From NCBI GenBank assembly GCA_024697985.1, contig JAILRX010000108.1:1-18431 (forward strand): a stretch of 18,431 nt of DNA, given 5' to 3'. Below, one piece after another: positions 6,406 to 13,659 of this stretch. The DNA is from Treponemataceae bacterium. Its GTDB lineage: Bacteria > Spirochaetota > Spirochaetia > Treponematales > Treponemataceae. A program made the translations under genes and the position numbers. Every line of letters begins with the position of its first letter. The first letter of the stretch is position 1. Under the pieces are notes generated by a model that had not been told where the DNA came from, did no database searches, and saw only the letters and a program-made list of their open reading frames with translations.

Positions 6406-6786
6406 TTATATACGTCGTGTCTTTTTAGGACGACATCCATTATGTGGAATTGGAGTTATATCACTGATTGATTTAACTTTGAGTCCCATATTTCCAAGGG
6501 AGCGAACTGCTGATTCGCGACCTACACCAGGTCCTTTGACATATACATGTACTTCTTTAAGGCCATAGCTTGCTGCTTTCTGTACTGCTGTTTCAGCAAC
6601 AGTCTGAGCAGCGAATGGAGTAGATTTTTTAGCTCCATTGAAGCCAAGTCCACCTGAAGAAGCCCAAGCCAAAGTATTTCCATTAAGATCTGTAATGGTT
6701 ACGATTGTATTATTGAATGTAGCCTGAATGTATACATTGCCTTCGTAAACACTTTTCTTTTCTTTTCTTTTCTTTACGGTAGCCAA
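6406..6786 (-). CDS. rpsK: 30S ribosomal protein S11
   Basis: S11 is part of the 30S platform and helps select correct codon-anticodon pairing at the E and A sites. The 126-residue product has the hallmark NTIVTITDLNGNTLAWASSG and KGPGVGRESAVRSLGNMGL segments, and ends in PIPHNGCRPKKTRRI. Translation starts at TTG (6786): GGAGGA lies about 8 bases upstream, and no in-frame ATG is near the conserved N-terminus MATVKKRKEKKS. TTG starts are unusual for a highly expressed ribosomal gene. It follows rpsM by 23 bases. Confidence 0.97.
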   Translation of the reverse strand: MATVKKRKEKKSVYEGNVYIQATFNNTIVTITDLNGNTLAWASSGGLGFNGAKKSTPFAAQTVAETAVQKAASYGLKEVHVYVKGPGVGRESAVRSLGNMGLKVKSISDITPIPHNGCRPKKTRRI

Positions 6787-6809
6787 TTTACTATTCCTCC
6801 ACCTAACTG

Positions 6810-7175
6810 TTACTTCTTCTTACCTGCAACGGTCTTTTTCTTACCTTTGCGAGTTCGAGAATTTGTTCGAGTGCGCTGTCCATGAACAGGCAATCCCTTT
6901 CTGTGTCGAAGACCTCGGTAACATCCGATATCCATAAGACGTTTGATGTTCAAACCGATTTCAGATCGAAGTCGACCTTCTACTTTGTATTCGTTATCGA
7001 TCAAAGTTCGAAGTGTACCTACTTCATCCTGAGAAAGGTCATTCATCATTCTGTTAGGATCGATTTTAGCCTTTGCACAAATTTGTTCAGCAGATGAACG
7101 TCCAATACCAAAAATATAAGTCAATGCAATATTGACATGTTTATTAGGGAGGTCAACTCCCGCAATTCGAGCCAT
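6810..7175 (-). CDS. rpsM: 30S ribosomal protein S13
   Basis: S13 sits in the 30S head, contacts the P-site tRNA and forms the bridges to the 50S central protuberance. The 121-residue product begins MARIAGVDLPNKHVNIALTYIFGIG and carries the conserved C-terminal arm CYRGLRHRKGLPVHGQRTRTN, followed by a basic tail that reaches the tRNA. GAGGAG lies 7 bases before the ATG. Only 10 bases separate it from rpmJ, so the two are coupled. Confidence 0.98.
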   Translation of the reverse strand: MARIAGVDLPNKHVNIALTYIFGIGRSSAEQICAKAKIDPNRMMNDLSQDEVGTLRTLIDNEYKVEGRLRSEIGLNIKRLMDIGCYRGLRHRKGLPVHGQRTRTNSRTRKGKKKTVAGKKK

Positions 7176-7185
7176 CTAATACTCC

Positions 7186-7299
7186 TCAACCCTGTCTCTG
7201 CTTATGTTTTGGATTTGAACAAACAATTCGGACAACACCAAATCGTTTGATAACTTTACACTTATCGCAGATAGGCTTAACGCTGGTTCGTACTTTCAT
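7186..7299 (-). CDS. rpmJ: 50S ribosomal protein L36, zinc-binding form
   Basis: L36 is a tiny zinc-bound protein that stabilises 23S rRNA near the L7/L12 stalk base. The 37-residue product is MKVRTSVKPICDKCKVIKR followed by FGVVRIVCSNPKHKQRQG. It keeps the zinc ligands C11, C14, C27 and H32, so this is the zinc-dependent form. GGAGG lies 6 bases before the ATG. It follows secY across a 118-base structured gap and precedes rpsM by 10 bases. The usual adk, map and infA genes between secY and rpmJ are absent. Confidence 0.96.
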   Translation of the reverse strand: MKVRTSVKPICDKCKVIKRFGVVRIVCSNPKHKQRQG

Positions 7300-7318
7300 A
7301 ATATCCTCCGGATACTTT

Positions 7319-7384
7319 AAATAGTGCAACGATATCGAACCCAATATAAAATTGCCATTCGATATCGAATATTAAACACTATTT
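7319..7384 (-). promoter_or_regulatory. Two-part hairpin in the secY-rpmJ gap
   Basis: AAATAGTG (7319-7326) pairs with CACTATTT (7377-7384). Inside that, CGATATCGAA (7330-7339) pairs with TTCGATATCG (7358-7367), leaving an asymmetric internal loop and an 18-base apical loop. The structure lies about 20 bases upstream of rpmJ. No T-run follows on either strand, so it is not a terminator. It could be an RNA target for a ribosomal protein repressor, or a processing site. Confidence 0.55.
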
Positions 7385-7417
7385 TCTAAAGTTTTTCTAC
7401 CAGTTACATCAAAAAAA

Positions 7418-8737
7418 TTACAGATTTCTTGATCGCAACTTTCCCTTTTTTACCAATCCATCTTGATGATGCATCTTCATAAGGGCTTCTACCTGACTCA
7501 TCGTATCCAAGTCAACGCCAACCAAAATCAACAGTGAAGTACCACCCATCAACATTGAAATTGATGAAGGGAAACCAAACAAAATCTGAATGATTGTTGG
7601 CAGGATAGCGATTACAGCAAGGTATAATGAACCTGGCAGCACAAGTCGGTTCAAAACTTTTTGCATATAAGCTTCCATGTTGTCTGTTCTGATACCTGGA
7701 ATTGATCCTCCATTCTCACGAATATTTTTTGCGATTTCAGTGGGGTTCAGGGTAACCTGAGTGTAGAAGTATGCAAAAAATATAATCAACAGTACATAGA
7801 AAATATTATACCAAACTCCACTAGGAGTGAGGAATGCTGCAAGTTTGTTCAACCATCTAACATTTGGTCCCAAGCTAGTCGCGATTTGCAATGGGAATGT
7901 CAGGAATGATGAAGCAAAGATTACAGGGATAACTCCTGATGGATTAATTTTAAAAGGAATATATGTGCTCTGACCGCCATACATCTTGCGTCCTACAACG
8001 CGTTTTGCATAGGTTACCGGAATCTTTCTCTGTCCCTGCTGTTCGTAAATAACAAGAACGATGATTCCAACAAACATGATAAGAGCAACAATTACAAATA
8101 CAACATTGGTTTCACCGTTTCGTACCATTCGGATCAACTCCCATACAGCTGATGGAAGTCGAGCAACGATACCGGCAAAAATCAACATTGAAATACCATT
8201 TCCGATACCACGATTAGTAATCTGCTCACCAAGCCAAATCGTAATCATACTTCCTGTTGTTACAGAAATCATTGCGATTGCCTTGAAAAGGAATTTATTA
8301 CTAATAACAACGGCACCAGGAATATTCGCCGCATATACAGTAACAGCCATTGATTGTAGCAAACAAACAAAAACTGTTCCTACTTTTGTCCACTTCTGAA
8401 CTCTTTTCTGTCCACCATCTTCCTGCGCAATGCGCTTCAAAGATGGGAAAATAATAAGAGCCAACTGCAAAATAATCTGCATTGAGATGTATGGCATTAC
8501 ACCAAGCATGAATACAGAAAAGTTTGAGAAGGCTCCACCAGCAAAAAAGTCCATGTAATCAACAAAGGCATTTCCCTTAGTCATTGACTCGAAATATGAA
8601 GTCAATGCCTGAGGGTCTATTCCAGGAATAGTTAAAACACTACCCAATCGAAAAACAGCGAGAATGAAAAAAGTAAAGAAGATTCTGTGACGAAGTTCTT
8701 TAATTTTGAACATATTTACAAATGCGTTGTTTGCCAT
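7418..8737 (-). CDS. secY: Preprotein translocase subunit SecY
   Basis: SecY is the channel subunit of the Sec translocon in the cytoplasmic membrane. It exports unfolded proteins and inserts membrane proteins with SecE, SecG and SecA. The 439-residue product has the expected ten hydrophobic segments. Family motifs seen are the plug and second segment region (FAGGAFSNFSVFMLGVMPYI), ITNRGIGNGISMLIFAGIVA in the middle, and the cytoplasmic C5 loop LNPTEIAKNIRENGGSIPG. The ATG at 8737 has only a weak ribosome site (GTGAGAT) and lies 14 bases after rplO, so it probably relies on coupling to that gene. The 118-base gap after it is one of the longest in the operon. Confidence 0.98.
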   Translation of the reverse strand: MANNAFVNMFKIKELRHRIFFTFFILAVFRLGSVLTIPGIDPQALTSYFESMTKGNAFVDYMDFFAGGAFSNFSVFMLGVMPYISMQIILQLALIIFPSLKRIAQEDGGQKRVQKWTKVGTVFVCLLQSMAVTVYAANIPGAVVISNKFLFKAIAMISVTTGSMITIWLGEQITNRGIGNGISMLIFAGIVARLPSAVWELIRMVRNGETNVVFVIVALIMFVGIIVLVIYEQQGQRKIPVTYAKRVVGRKMYGGQSTYIPFKINPSGVIPVIFASSFLTFPLQIATSLGPNVRWLNKLAAFLTPSGVWYNIFYVLLIIFFAYFYTQVTLNPTEIAKNIRENGGSIPGIRTDNMEAYMQKVLNRLVLPGSLYLAVIAILPTIIQILFGFPSSISMLMGGTSLLILVGVDLDTMSQVEALMKMHHQDGLVKKGKLRSRNL

Positions 8738-8751
8738 GACTATCTCACTAT

Positions 8752-9222
8752 TTATTTATCTGAAGTTTTTTCATCACATGAAACTACTTTTCCACCAGCT
8801 TTTTCGATCTTCTCTTTAGCTGAAGCAGAAACCTTATCTACAGATACTGTAAGTTTCTTTGTGATTTCTCCATTTCCTAAAACTTTTACCAATGAAACTA
8901 CTTTCTTTGAAAGCAATCCCTTACTTCTAAGAGATTCAGCGTTAACTGTTTCTCCATCAGCAAATTTAGCTTCAAGATCACTCAGATTGAAGATTACGTA
9001 TTCCTTCTTGAACGGATAGTTAGAGAATCCTCTCATTGCTATTCGTCGGTACAAAGGCATCTGTCCACCTTCAAATCCAACATAAACTTTTCCACCTGAT
9101 CGAGACTGCTGTCCCTTGTTACCTTTACCAGCAGTGGAACCAAGTCCTGATCCCTGACCACGACCAACACGAGTTGGTTTTCTATTTGCACCATATGGAG
9201 CATGTAATTCGAAATCTGACAT
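8752..9222 (-). CDS. rplO: 50S ribosomal protein L15
   Basis: L15 is a late-assembling large-subunit protein buried in 23S rRNA. The start is set by the sequence: ATG at 9222 overlaps the rpmD stop as TAATG, with GAGGAG 9 bases upstream. An in-frame ATG at 9240 lies on that ribosome site and is rejected. The resulting 156-residue protein begins MSDFELHAPYGANRKPTRVGRG and carries the glycine-rich RNA-binding stretch GQGSGLGSTAGKGNKGQQSRSG, then GFEGGQMPLYRRIAMRGF. The C-terminus is rich in Lys and Ser. Confidence 0.97.
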   Translation of the reverse strand: MSDFELHAPYGANRKPTRVGRGQGSGLGSTAGKGNKGQQSRSGGKVYVGFEGGQMPLYRRIAMRGFSNYPFKKEYVIFNLSDLEAKFADGETVNAESLRSKGLLSKKVVSLVKVLGNGEITKKLTVSVDKVSASAKEKIEKAGGKVVSCDEKTSDK

Positions 9223-9413
9223 TAGTTCAACTCCTCGCATTTTACAAGATGTGAAACAGAAGAAATCATACCTGCAATAGCTGGTGTCAATTCATGTTCC
9301 ACAGAAGAATTAATTTTCTTCAAACCAAGGCTTCGTACAGTTGCTCTCTTTTCAGGTTTCTGTCCGATAGTACTTTTAATCAAAGTAACTTTAACTTTCT
9401 TTGCTTTAGCCAT
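9222..9413 (-). CDS. rpmD: 50S ribosomal protein L30
   Basis: L30 is a small single-domain protein of the large subunit. The 63-residue product shows the family pattern VKVTLIKSTIGQKPEKRATVRSLGLKKINSSVEHE. GGGGGT lies 5 bases before the ATG, within the end of rpsE (the rpsE stop is 3 bases upstream). Its TAA overlaps the rplO ATG by one base, which implies coupled translation. Confidence 0.95.
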   Translation of the reverse strand: MAKAKKVKVTLIKSTIGQKPEKRATVRSLGLKKINSSVEHELTPAIAGMISSVSHLVKCEELN

Positions 9414-9416
9414 GTA

Positions 9417-9935
9417 CTACCCCCACAAATCCTTAAGAGTTTTGCTTCGGTTCTTAGCAACTTCGCCAGCATTCATGAGGCCTTTTACAGCTTCAAATGT
9501 TGCTCTAACTACGTTTACTGAAGTATTTGAACCCAAAGACTTAGACATAACGTCTGTAGCTCCAGCTGCTTCAAGAACAGCACGAACAGGTCCACCGGCA
9601 ATAATACCTGTACCTGAACAAGCAGGTTTCAAAAGTACAGAAGAGCTCTTGTATTCAGCCTGAATTTCATGTGGAATTGTTCCATTCTTAAGTGGAACAG
9701 TAACCATGTTTCTCTTTGCTTTATCAACACTCTTTCTGATAGCTTCTGTAACGTCATTGGCCTTACCAAAACCAAAGCCAACTTTACCTTTTTTATCGCC
9801 AACAATTGTCAATGCTGAGAAAGAATATCTTCGTCCACCTTTTACTACTTTTGCAGTTCGGTTCAACTTGATAAGCTTTTCAACAAATTCTTTTTCTTTT
9901 GGCTGATCCCTATCAAAATTTTTCTGGTGATCCAT
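9417..9935 (-). CDS. rpsE: 30S ribosomal protein S5
   Basis: S5 lies at the messenger entry of the 30S subunit and influences decoding accuracy and helicase activity. The 172-residue product shows the N-terminal double-stranded-RNA-binding-like fold with VVKGGRRYSFSALTIVGDKKGKVGFG. The C-terminal domain has GTGIIAGGPVRAVLEAAGATDV and KSLGSNTSVNVVRATFEA. GGAG lies 6 bases before the ATG, and the gap to rplR is 8 bases. Confidence 0.98.
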   Translation of the reverse strand: MDHQKNFDRDQPKEKEFVEKLIKLNRTAKVVKGGRRYSFSALTIVGDKKGKVGFGFGKANDVTEAIRKSVDKAKRNMVTVPLKNGTIPHEIQAEYKSSSVLLKPACSGTGIIAGGPVRAVLEAAGATDVMSKSLGSNTSVNVVRATFEAVKGLMNAGEVAKNRSKTLKDLWG

Positions 9936-9943
9936 AGTTTCTC

Positions 9944-10306
9944 CTAGAATTCTACACCAGCCTTGCGAGCACCGTCAGCAAGAGCCTGCACTACACCGTG
10001 GTAGAGATATCCGTTTCTATCAAAAACAACAGTCTTGATTTTTTTATCAAGAATGCGTTTGCCAAATGCTTCACCTAATTTTGCAGCACCTTCTACATTC
10101 GGTTTCAATGATGAAAATTCTTTTTCAAGAGTAGAAATAGAAGCAAGAGTATTTCCTGTTTCATCATCAATAATCTGCATATACAAGTTGCAGTTGCTGC
10201 GTGTTACTGTCATACGAGGTCGTTCAGCAGTTCCGTGCAATGTCTTGCGGATGTGAATCTTTCTCTTAAGGCGCTTTCTGTCTTTATCATTAAGTTTCTT
10301 AAACAT
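9944..10306 (-). CDS. rplR: 50S ribosomal protein L18
   Basis: L18 binds 5S rRNA together with L5 and forms the central protuberance. The 120-residue product begins MFKKLNDKDRKRLKRKIHIRK, then GTAERPRMTVTRSNCNLYMQIIDDETGNTLAS. The C-terminal half has GEAFGKRILDKKIKTVVFDRNGYLYHG, ending in ADGARKAGVEF, all typical of the family. AAGGAT precedes the ATG by 8 bases. The gap to rplF is 12 bases. Confidence 0.98.
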   Translation of the reverse strand: MFKKLNDKDRKRLKRKIHIRKTLHGTAERPRMTVTRSNCNLYMQIIDDETGNTLASISTLEKEFSSLKPNVEGAAKLGEAFGKRILDKKIKTVVFDRNGYLYHGVVQALADGARKAGVEF

Positions 10307-10318
10307 CTTATTACATCC

Positions 10319-10858
10319 TTATTTAACACCGGATTTACCGATTTTTCTTCTGATAACTTCAGTTTCGTAACGGATACCCTTTCCTTTGTAAGGTTCTGGA
10401 CCGCGAAGCTTTCGAATATCAGCTGCAAATTCACCAACGTCCTGTTTGTTGATTCCTGAAATCAGGATTTTTCCCTGACCGTCTGTTGTAACAGTCAAGT
10501 TAGCAGGAATTGTTGCAATAAATTCACTTGAATATCCAAGGTTCATAACAAGTTTATTACCCTGAACTTCAGCTCGATAACCAACACCAGTAATAACAAG
10601 GTTCTTTGAAAAACCTGTTGATACACCAACAATCATGTTGTGGATAAGATTTCTGTACAAACCGTGTGAAGCTCGTGCAGGTTTAGTATCGTTAACTCTG
10701 TTTACTACAACTGAGTTATCTGAAACCTCAATCTTAACCAGGTCATTAAAATCCTGAGTTAATTTTCCCTTAGGACCTTCAACAGTAACAGTGTTGTTAG
10801 CAACACTAACTTTTACACCTGCTGGAATAGATACAGGAAGTTTACCAATTCTAGACAT
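10319..10858 (-). CDS. rplF: 50S ribosomal protein L6
   Basis: L6 sits near the factor-binding site and sarcin-ricin loop of the 50S subunit. The 179-residue product has two repeated L6 folds: MSRIGKLPVSIPAGVKV ... VEGPKGKLTQDF, then the second with LVITGVGYRAEVQGNKLVMNLGYS. The signature GPEPYKGKGIRYETEVIRRKIGKSG closes it. GGGAGAG lies 3 bases before the ATG. The gap to rpsH is 17 bases. Confidence 0.98.
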   Translation of the reverse strand: MSRIGKLPVSIPAGVKVSVANNTVTVEGPKGKLTQDFNDLVKIEVSDNSVVVNRVNDTKPARASHGLYRNLIHNMIVGVSTGFSKNLVITGVGYRAEVQGNKLVMNLGYSSEFIATIPANLTVTTDGQGKILISGINKQDVGEFAADIRKLRGPEPYKGKGIRYETEVIRRKIGKSGVK

Positions 10859-10875
10859 TTACTCTCCCTCCCCTA

Positions 10876-11274
10876 TTACCAAACATTGCAAATTAATTCA
10901 CCACCAACCATCTTTTCTGCAGCCTTCTTTCCGGTTGTTACACCAACAGAAGTTGAAACGATGACTGTTCCGTATCCATTAAACATACGTGGCAAATCTT
11001 TGTAGCCAGAATAAACACGTCTACCTGGTGTAGAAATCTTTTCGATTCCGTGAATAACAGGTTCGTTATTATCATCATACTTCAAGAAGATTCGGATTAC
11101 GTTAACGCCATCCTGTGTTACTTTCTTGAAATTCTTAATATACCCTTCAGTTTTTAGGATTTTCACGATTTCCAACTTAAGTTTGGAAGTAGAAACGTCT
11201 ACCTTTTCGTGGCGGGCCATTGCCGCATTCCTAACCTTAGTAAGCATATCTGCTATTGGGTCTGAAACGCTCAT
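10876..11274 (-). CDS. rpsH: 30S ribosomal protein S8
   Basis: S8 is a primary binder of 16S rRNA helix 21; in E. coli it also represses the spc operon by binding the rplE region of the messenger. The 132-residue product begins MSVSDPIADMLTKVRNA and ends with the conserved VSTSVGVTTGKKAAEKMVGGELICNVW. GAGGAG lies 7 bases before the ATG. I see no obvious helix-21 mimic hairpin at the L24-L5 junction here, so S8 feedback of the E. coli type is not supported. Confidence 0.98.
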   Translation of the reverse strand: MSVSDPIADMLTKVRNAAMARHEKVDVSTSKLKLEIVKILKTEGYIKNFKKVTQDGVNVIRIFLKYDDNNEPVIHGIEKISTPGRRVYSGYKDLPRMFNGYGTVIVSTSVGVTTGKKAAEKMVGGELICNVW

Positions 11275-11288
11275 TTTCTATCTCCTCA

Positions 11289-11474
11289 CTACCAACTGGA
11301 TTTCGTTACGCCTGGGATCAGGCCTTCACTTGCCAACTTACGGAAACATACACGACACATCTTGTACTTTCGCAAGTATCCTCGAGGGCGACCGCATACC
11401 AAACAACGATTTACTTTTCGTGTGCTATATTTAGGTGTGCGCTGTGCTTTAATAATCATTGATTTTTTAGCCAT
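11289..11474 (-). CDS. rpsN: 30S ribosomal protein S14, type Z
   Basis: S14 lies in the 30S head and helps late assembly. This is the short zinc-binding form: 61 residues with C24, C27, C40 and C43 (RCLVCGRPRGYLRKYKMCRVC). The longer zinc-free form of about 100 residues is not in the window. It ends in LASEGLIPGVTKSSW, typical of the family. GAGGA precedes the ATG, and the gap to rplE is 11 bases. Confidence 0.97.
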   Translation of the reverse strand: MAKKSMIIKAQRTPKYSTRKVNRCLVCGRPRGYLRKYKMCRVCFRKLASEGLIPGVTKSSW

Positions 11475-11485
11475 GAAGTCCTCAC

Positions 11486-12037
11486 TTATTTCCTAAAAGG
11501 CATTCCAAACTTGACAAGAAGAGCTCGAGCTTCATTATCAGTCTTAGCACTGGTAACAAAGTTAATGTTCATACCAGAAACTTTTTCGATTTTATCGAAG
11601 TCGATTTCAGGGAAGATAATCTGCTCTGTAATACCAAGAGAATAATTTCCATGACCATCAAATCCGTTTGGTTTGATTCCACGGAAATCCTTAACACGAG
11701 GTAATGCAACATTGATCAAACGATCGAGGAATTCATACATACGATTTCCTCGCAATGTTACCATTACACCAACCTCATTGCCCTCACGAAGTTTGAAGTT
11801 TGCGATAGACTTCTTAGCTCTTGTCTTTACAGCCTTCTGACCTGTAATTGCTGTAAGGTCAGTTACTGCGGCGTCAAGGAGTTTCTTGTTCGAGAGAGCT
11901 TCGCCAACACCCATGCTTACCACGATCTTTTTAAGAGCTGGTATCTGCATTTTGGATGTGTATCCCATTTCTTTGAATAACTCTGGGGCGATTTTGTCAA
12001 TATAGACTTTCTTAAGCCGGGGTACGTAATTACTCAT
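11486..12037 (-). CDS. rplE: 50S ribosomal protein L5
   Basis: L5 binds 5S rRNA and touches the P-site tRNA from the central protuberance. I choose ATG 12037, which overlaps the rplX stop as TAATG with GGAGA about 9 bases upstream. This gives 183 residues starting MSNYVPRLKKVYIDKIAPEL, in line with the usual 180. An in-frame ATG at 12064 would lie deep inside rplX and has no ribosome site. Family motifs include KIVVSMGVGEALSNKK, LREGNEVGVMVTLRGNRMYEFLDRL and RVKDFRGIKPNGFDGHGNYSLGI. Confidence 0.97.
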   Translation of the reverse strand: MSNYVPRLKKVYIDKIAPELFKEMGYTSKMQIPALKKIVVSMGVGEALSNKKLLDAAVTDLTAITGQKAVKTRAKKSIANFKLREGNEVGVMVTLRGNRMYEFLDRLINVALPRVKDFRGIKPNGFDGHGNYSLGITEQIIFPEIDFDKIEKVSGMNINFVTSAKTDNEARALLVKFGMPFRK

Positions 12038-12345
12038 TATAGAGTTTCTCCACATTTGCGACATACACGAATTTTTTTGTCGCCATCAATTTTATATCCA
12101 ATACGAGTAGGACCACATTTCTTGCAAACGATTGCTACATTTGAAATGTGAAGGGGAGCTTCAACTTCAGAAATTCCTCCGCGATCCTGCTGACTGCGTT
12201 TTTTCATTGCTTTTTTAACAAGGTTAACACCAGAAACGATTACTTTGTCTTCGTTAACACGTACAACGTTTCCTCTTTTGCCCTTGTCTTTTCCAGCGAT
12301 AACTTCTACAAGGTCATCCTTGCGGATTTTTACTTTATTCTGCAT
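12037..12345 (-). CDS. rplX: 50S ribosomal protein L24 with full C-terminal zinc ribbon
   Basis: L24 is one of the two assembly initiators of the 50S subunit and lies near the exit tunnel. The 102-residue product has the KOW motif DDLVEVIAGKDKGKRGNVVRV near residues 10-30. The C-terminus carries C74, C77, C95 and C98 (VCKKCG ... VCRKCG), a CX2C-X17-CX2C ribbon, where many L24 proteins have lost some or all cysteines. GGAG lies 8 bases before the ATG. Its TAA overlaps the rplE ATG by one base. Confidence 0.97.
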   Translation of the reverse strand: MQNKVKIRKDDLVEVIAGKDKGKRGNVVRVNEDKVIVSGVNLVKKAMKKRSQQDRGGISEVEAPLHISNVAIVCKKCGPTRIGYKIDGDKKIRVCRKCGETL

Positions 12346-12357
12346 ATCATAATCTCC

Positions 12358-12726
12358 TTATAGAACTTCTGGAGCCAAAGATACGATCTTCATATAATCC
12401 ATATCTCGAAGCTCACGTGCTACTGGACCAAAAACACGTTTACCTTTTGGGTTGTTACTTGCATCGATGATTACGCAAGCGTTGTCATCGAAACGAATGT
12501 AAGTACCATCTGGTCTACGATATTCTTTAGCAATTCTAACTATTACAGCTTTTTCAACTGAACCTTTTTTGATTGTAGATGTAGGAATAGCATCCTTAAC
12601 AGCTACAACAACAACGTCACCAATACTTGCATATCGGCGGTGTGAACCACCGAGTACTTTAATGCATTGAACAAGTTTAGCACCTGAGTTATCAGCAACA
12701 TTCAAATTTGTCTGCATCTGAACCAT
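12358..12726 (-). CDS. rplN: 50S ribosomal protein L14
   Basis: L14 lies on the subunit interface, forms bridge B8 and is the docking site of the silencing factor RsfS. The 122-residue product begins MVQMQTNLNVADNSGAKLVQC and has the signature KVLGGSHRRYASIGDVVVVAVKDA, ending FGPVARELRDMDYMKIVSLAPEVL. AGGAGAG lies 7 bases before the ATG. The gap to rpsQ is 15 bases. Confidence 0.98.
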   Translation of the reverse strand: MVQMQTNLNVADNSGAKLVQCIKVLGGSHRRYASIGDVVVVAVKDAIPTSTIKKGSVEKAVIVRIAKEYRRPDGTYIRFDDNACVIIDASNNPKGKRVFGPVARELRDMDYMKIVSLAPEVL

Positions 12727-12741
12727 TCTAATCTCTCCTGC

Positions 12742-13014
12742 TTATTTAGCTCGTTCAATGATTTCTGCAAGTCTCCAGCATTTATCTTTGCTGAGAGGTC
12801 TGCATTCTACAATACGAACACGATCTCCGATATGAGCATCGTTGTTCTCATCATGTACCTTGCATTTCTTGACACGGGTAACATACTTTTTATAAAGCCT
12901 ATGCATCTTTTTTGTTGCTACTGATACAACAATGGTTTTATCCATTTTATCACTTGTAACAAGACCAACAAATGAACGTTTTGCAGGCTTATTCTGAACT
13001 ACTTGTTCTTCCAC
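12742..13014 (-). CDS. rpsQ: 30S ribosomal protein S17
   Basis: S17 is an early-binding 16S rRNA protein of the OB fold. The 90-residue product has the family core GLVTSDKMDKTIVVSVATKKMHRLYKKYV and IGDRVRIVECRPLSKDKCWRL. Translation appears to start at GTG 13014, with GGAG 7 bases upstream. The start lies 10 bases past the rpmC stop. Confidence 0.96.
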   Translation of the reverse strand: MEEQVVQNKPAKRSFVGLVTSDKMDKTIVVSVATKKMHRLYKKYVTRVKKCKVHDENNDAHIGDRVRIVECRPLSKDKCWRLAEIIERAK

Positions 13015-13024
13015 GAGTCAGCTC

Positions 13025-13225
13025 CTACTTATCCTGTCCGGCCAGTTCTTTCTGGCGGATTAACGTATTCAAACGAGCAATTTCTCTTCTCATTGTACGT
13101 TTCTGCAAAGGATTATCTACATGTCCGATTACCATCTGGAATCTAAGATCCATGTACTTCTTTTTAAGCTCATTCCGTTTTGCAACGAGTTCGGAATAAG
13201 ACAGTTCTTTTTCTTTTTTTGCCAT
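13025..13225 (-). CDS. rpmC: 50S ribosomal protein L29
   Basis: L29 is a helical hairpin near the tunnel exit, next to the trigger factor and signal recognition particle site on L23. The 66-residue product begins MAKKEKELSYSELVAKRNELKKKYMDLRFQ, then has QKRTMRREIARLNTLIRQKE, typical of the family. AAGGAGAAG precedes the ATG. The gap to rplP is 11 bases. Confidence 0.96.
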   Translation of the reverse strand: MAKKEKELSYSELVAKRNELKKKYMDLRFQMVIGHVDNPLQKRTMRREIARLNTLIRQKELAGQDK

Positions 13226-13236
13226 CTTTCTTCTCC

Positions 13237-13656
13237 TTAAAGAACTTCGTTACGATAAGCAATCTTTGTTTTGATAGGAAGTTTACTTCCTGCAAGTTTG
13301 ATTGCTTCTTCGGCAATAGCTAATTCAACACCACCAACTTCAAAAAGAATCTGACCTGGTTTAATTACAGCTGCCCAGAATTCTGGAGCACCTTTACCTT
13401 TTCCCTGTCGGGTTTCAGCAGGTTTCTTTGAAATTGGTTTATCTGGAAATACTCGAATCCAAACCTGACCACGTCGGTTGATCTTACGATTCAAAGCAAC
13501 ACGGGCAGCTTCGATATGTCTTGCAGACAACCAAATTGGTTCGAGAGCTACAAGAGCAACATCACCGAAATCTACGTTGCATCCTCGAGTAGCATTTCCA
13601 TCAATTCTTCCACGTTGCACCTTACGGTGCATTACTCTTTTAGGACTAAGTGCCAT
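13237..13656 (-). CDS. rplP: 50S ribosomal protein L16
   Basis: L16 lies beside the A site, positions tRNA and is needed late in 50S assembly. The 139-residue product shows MALSPKRVMHRKVQRGRIDGNATRG at the start. The central signature KKPAETRQGKGKGAPEFWAAVIKPGQILFEVGGV has Gln where Met is common (ETRMGKGKG). AAGGAA precedes the ATG at 13656. It follows rpsC by 3 bases, so the two are coupled. Confidence 0.98.
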   Translation of the reverse strand: MALSPKRVMHRKVQRGRIDGNATRGCNVDFGDVALVALEPIWLSARHIEAARVALNRKINRRGQVWIRVFPDKPISKKPAETRQGKGKGAPEFWAAVIKPGQILFEVGGVELAIAEEAIKLAGSKLPIKTKIAYRNEVL

Positions 13657-13659
13657 CGA

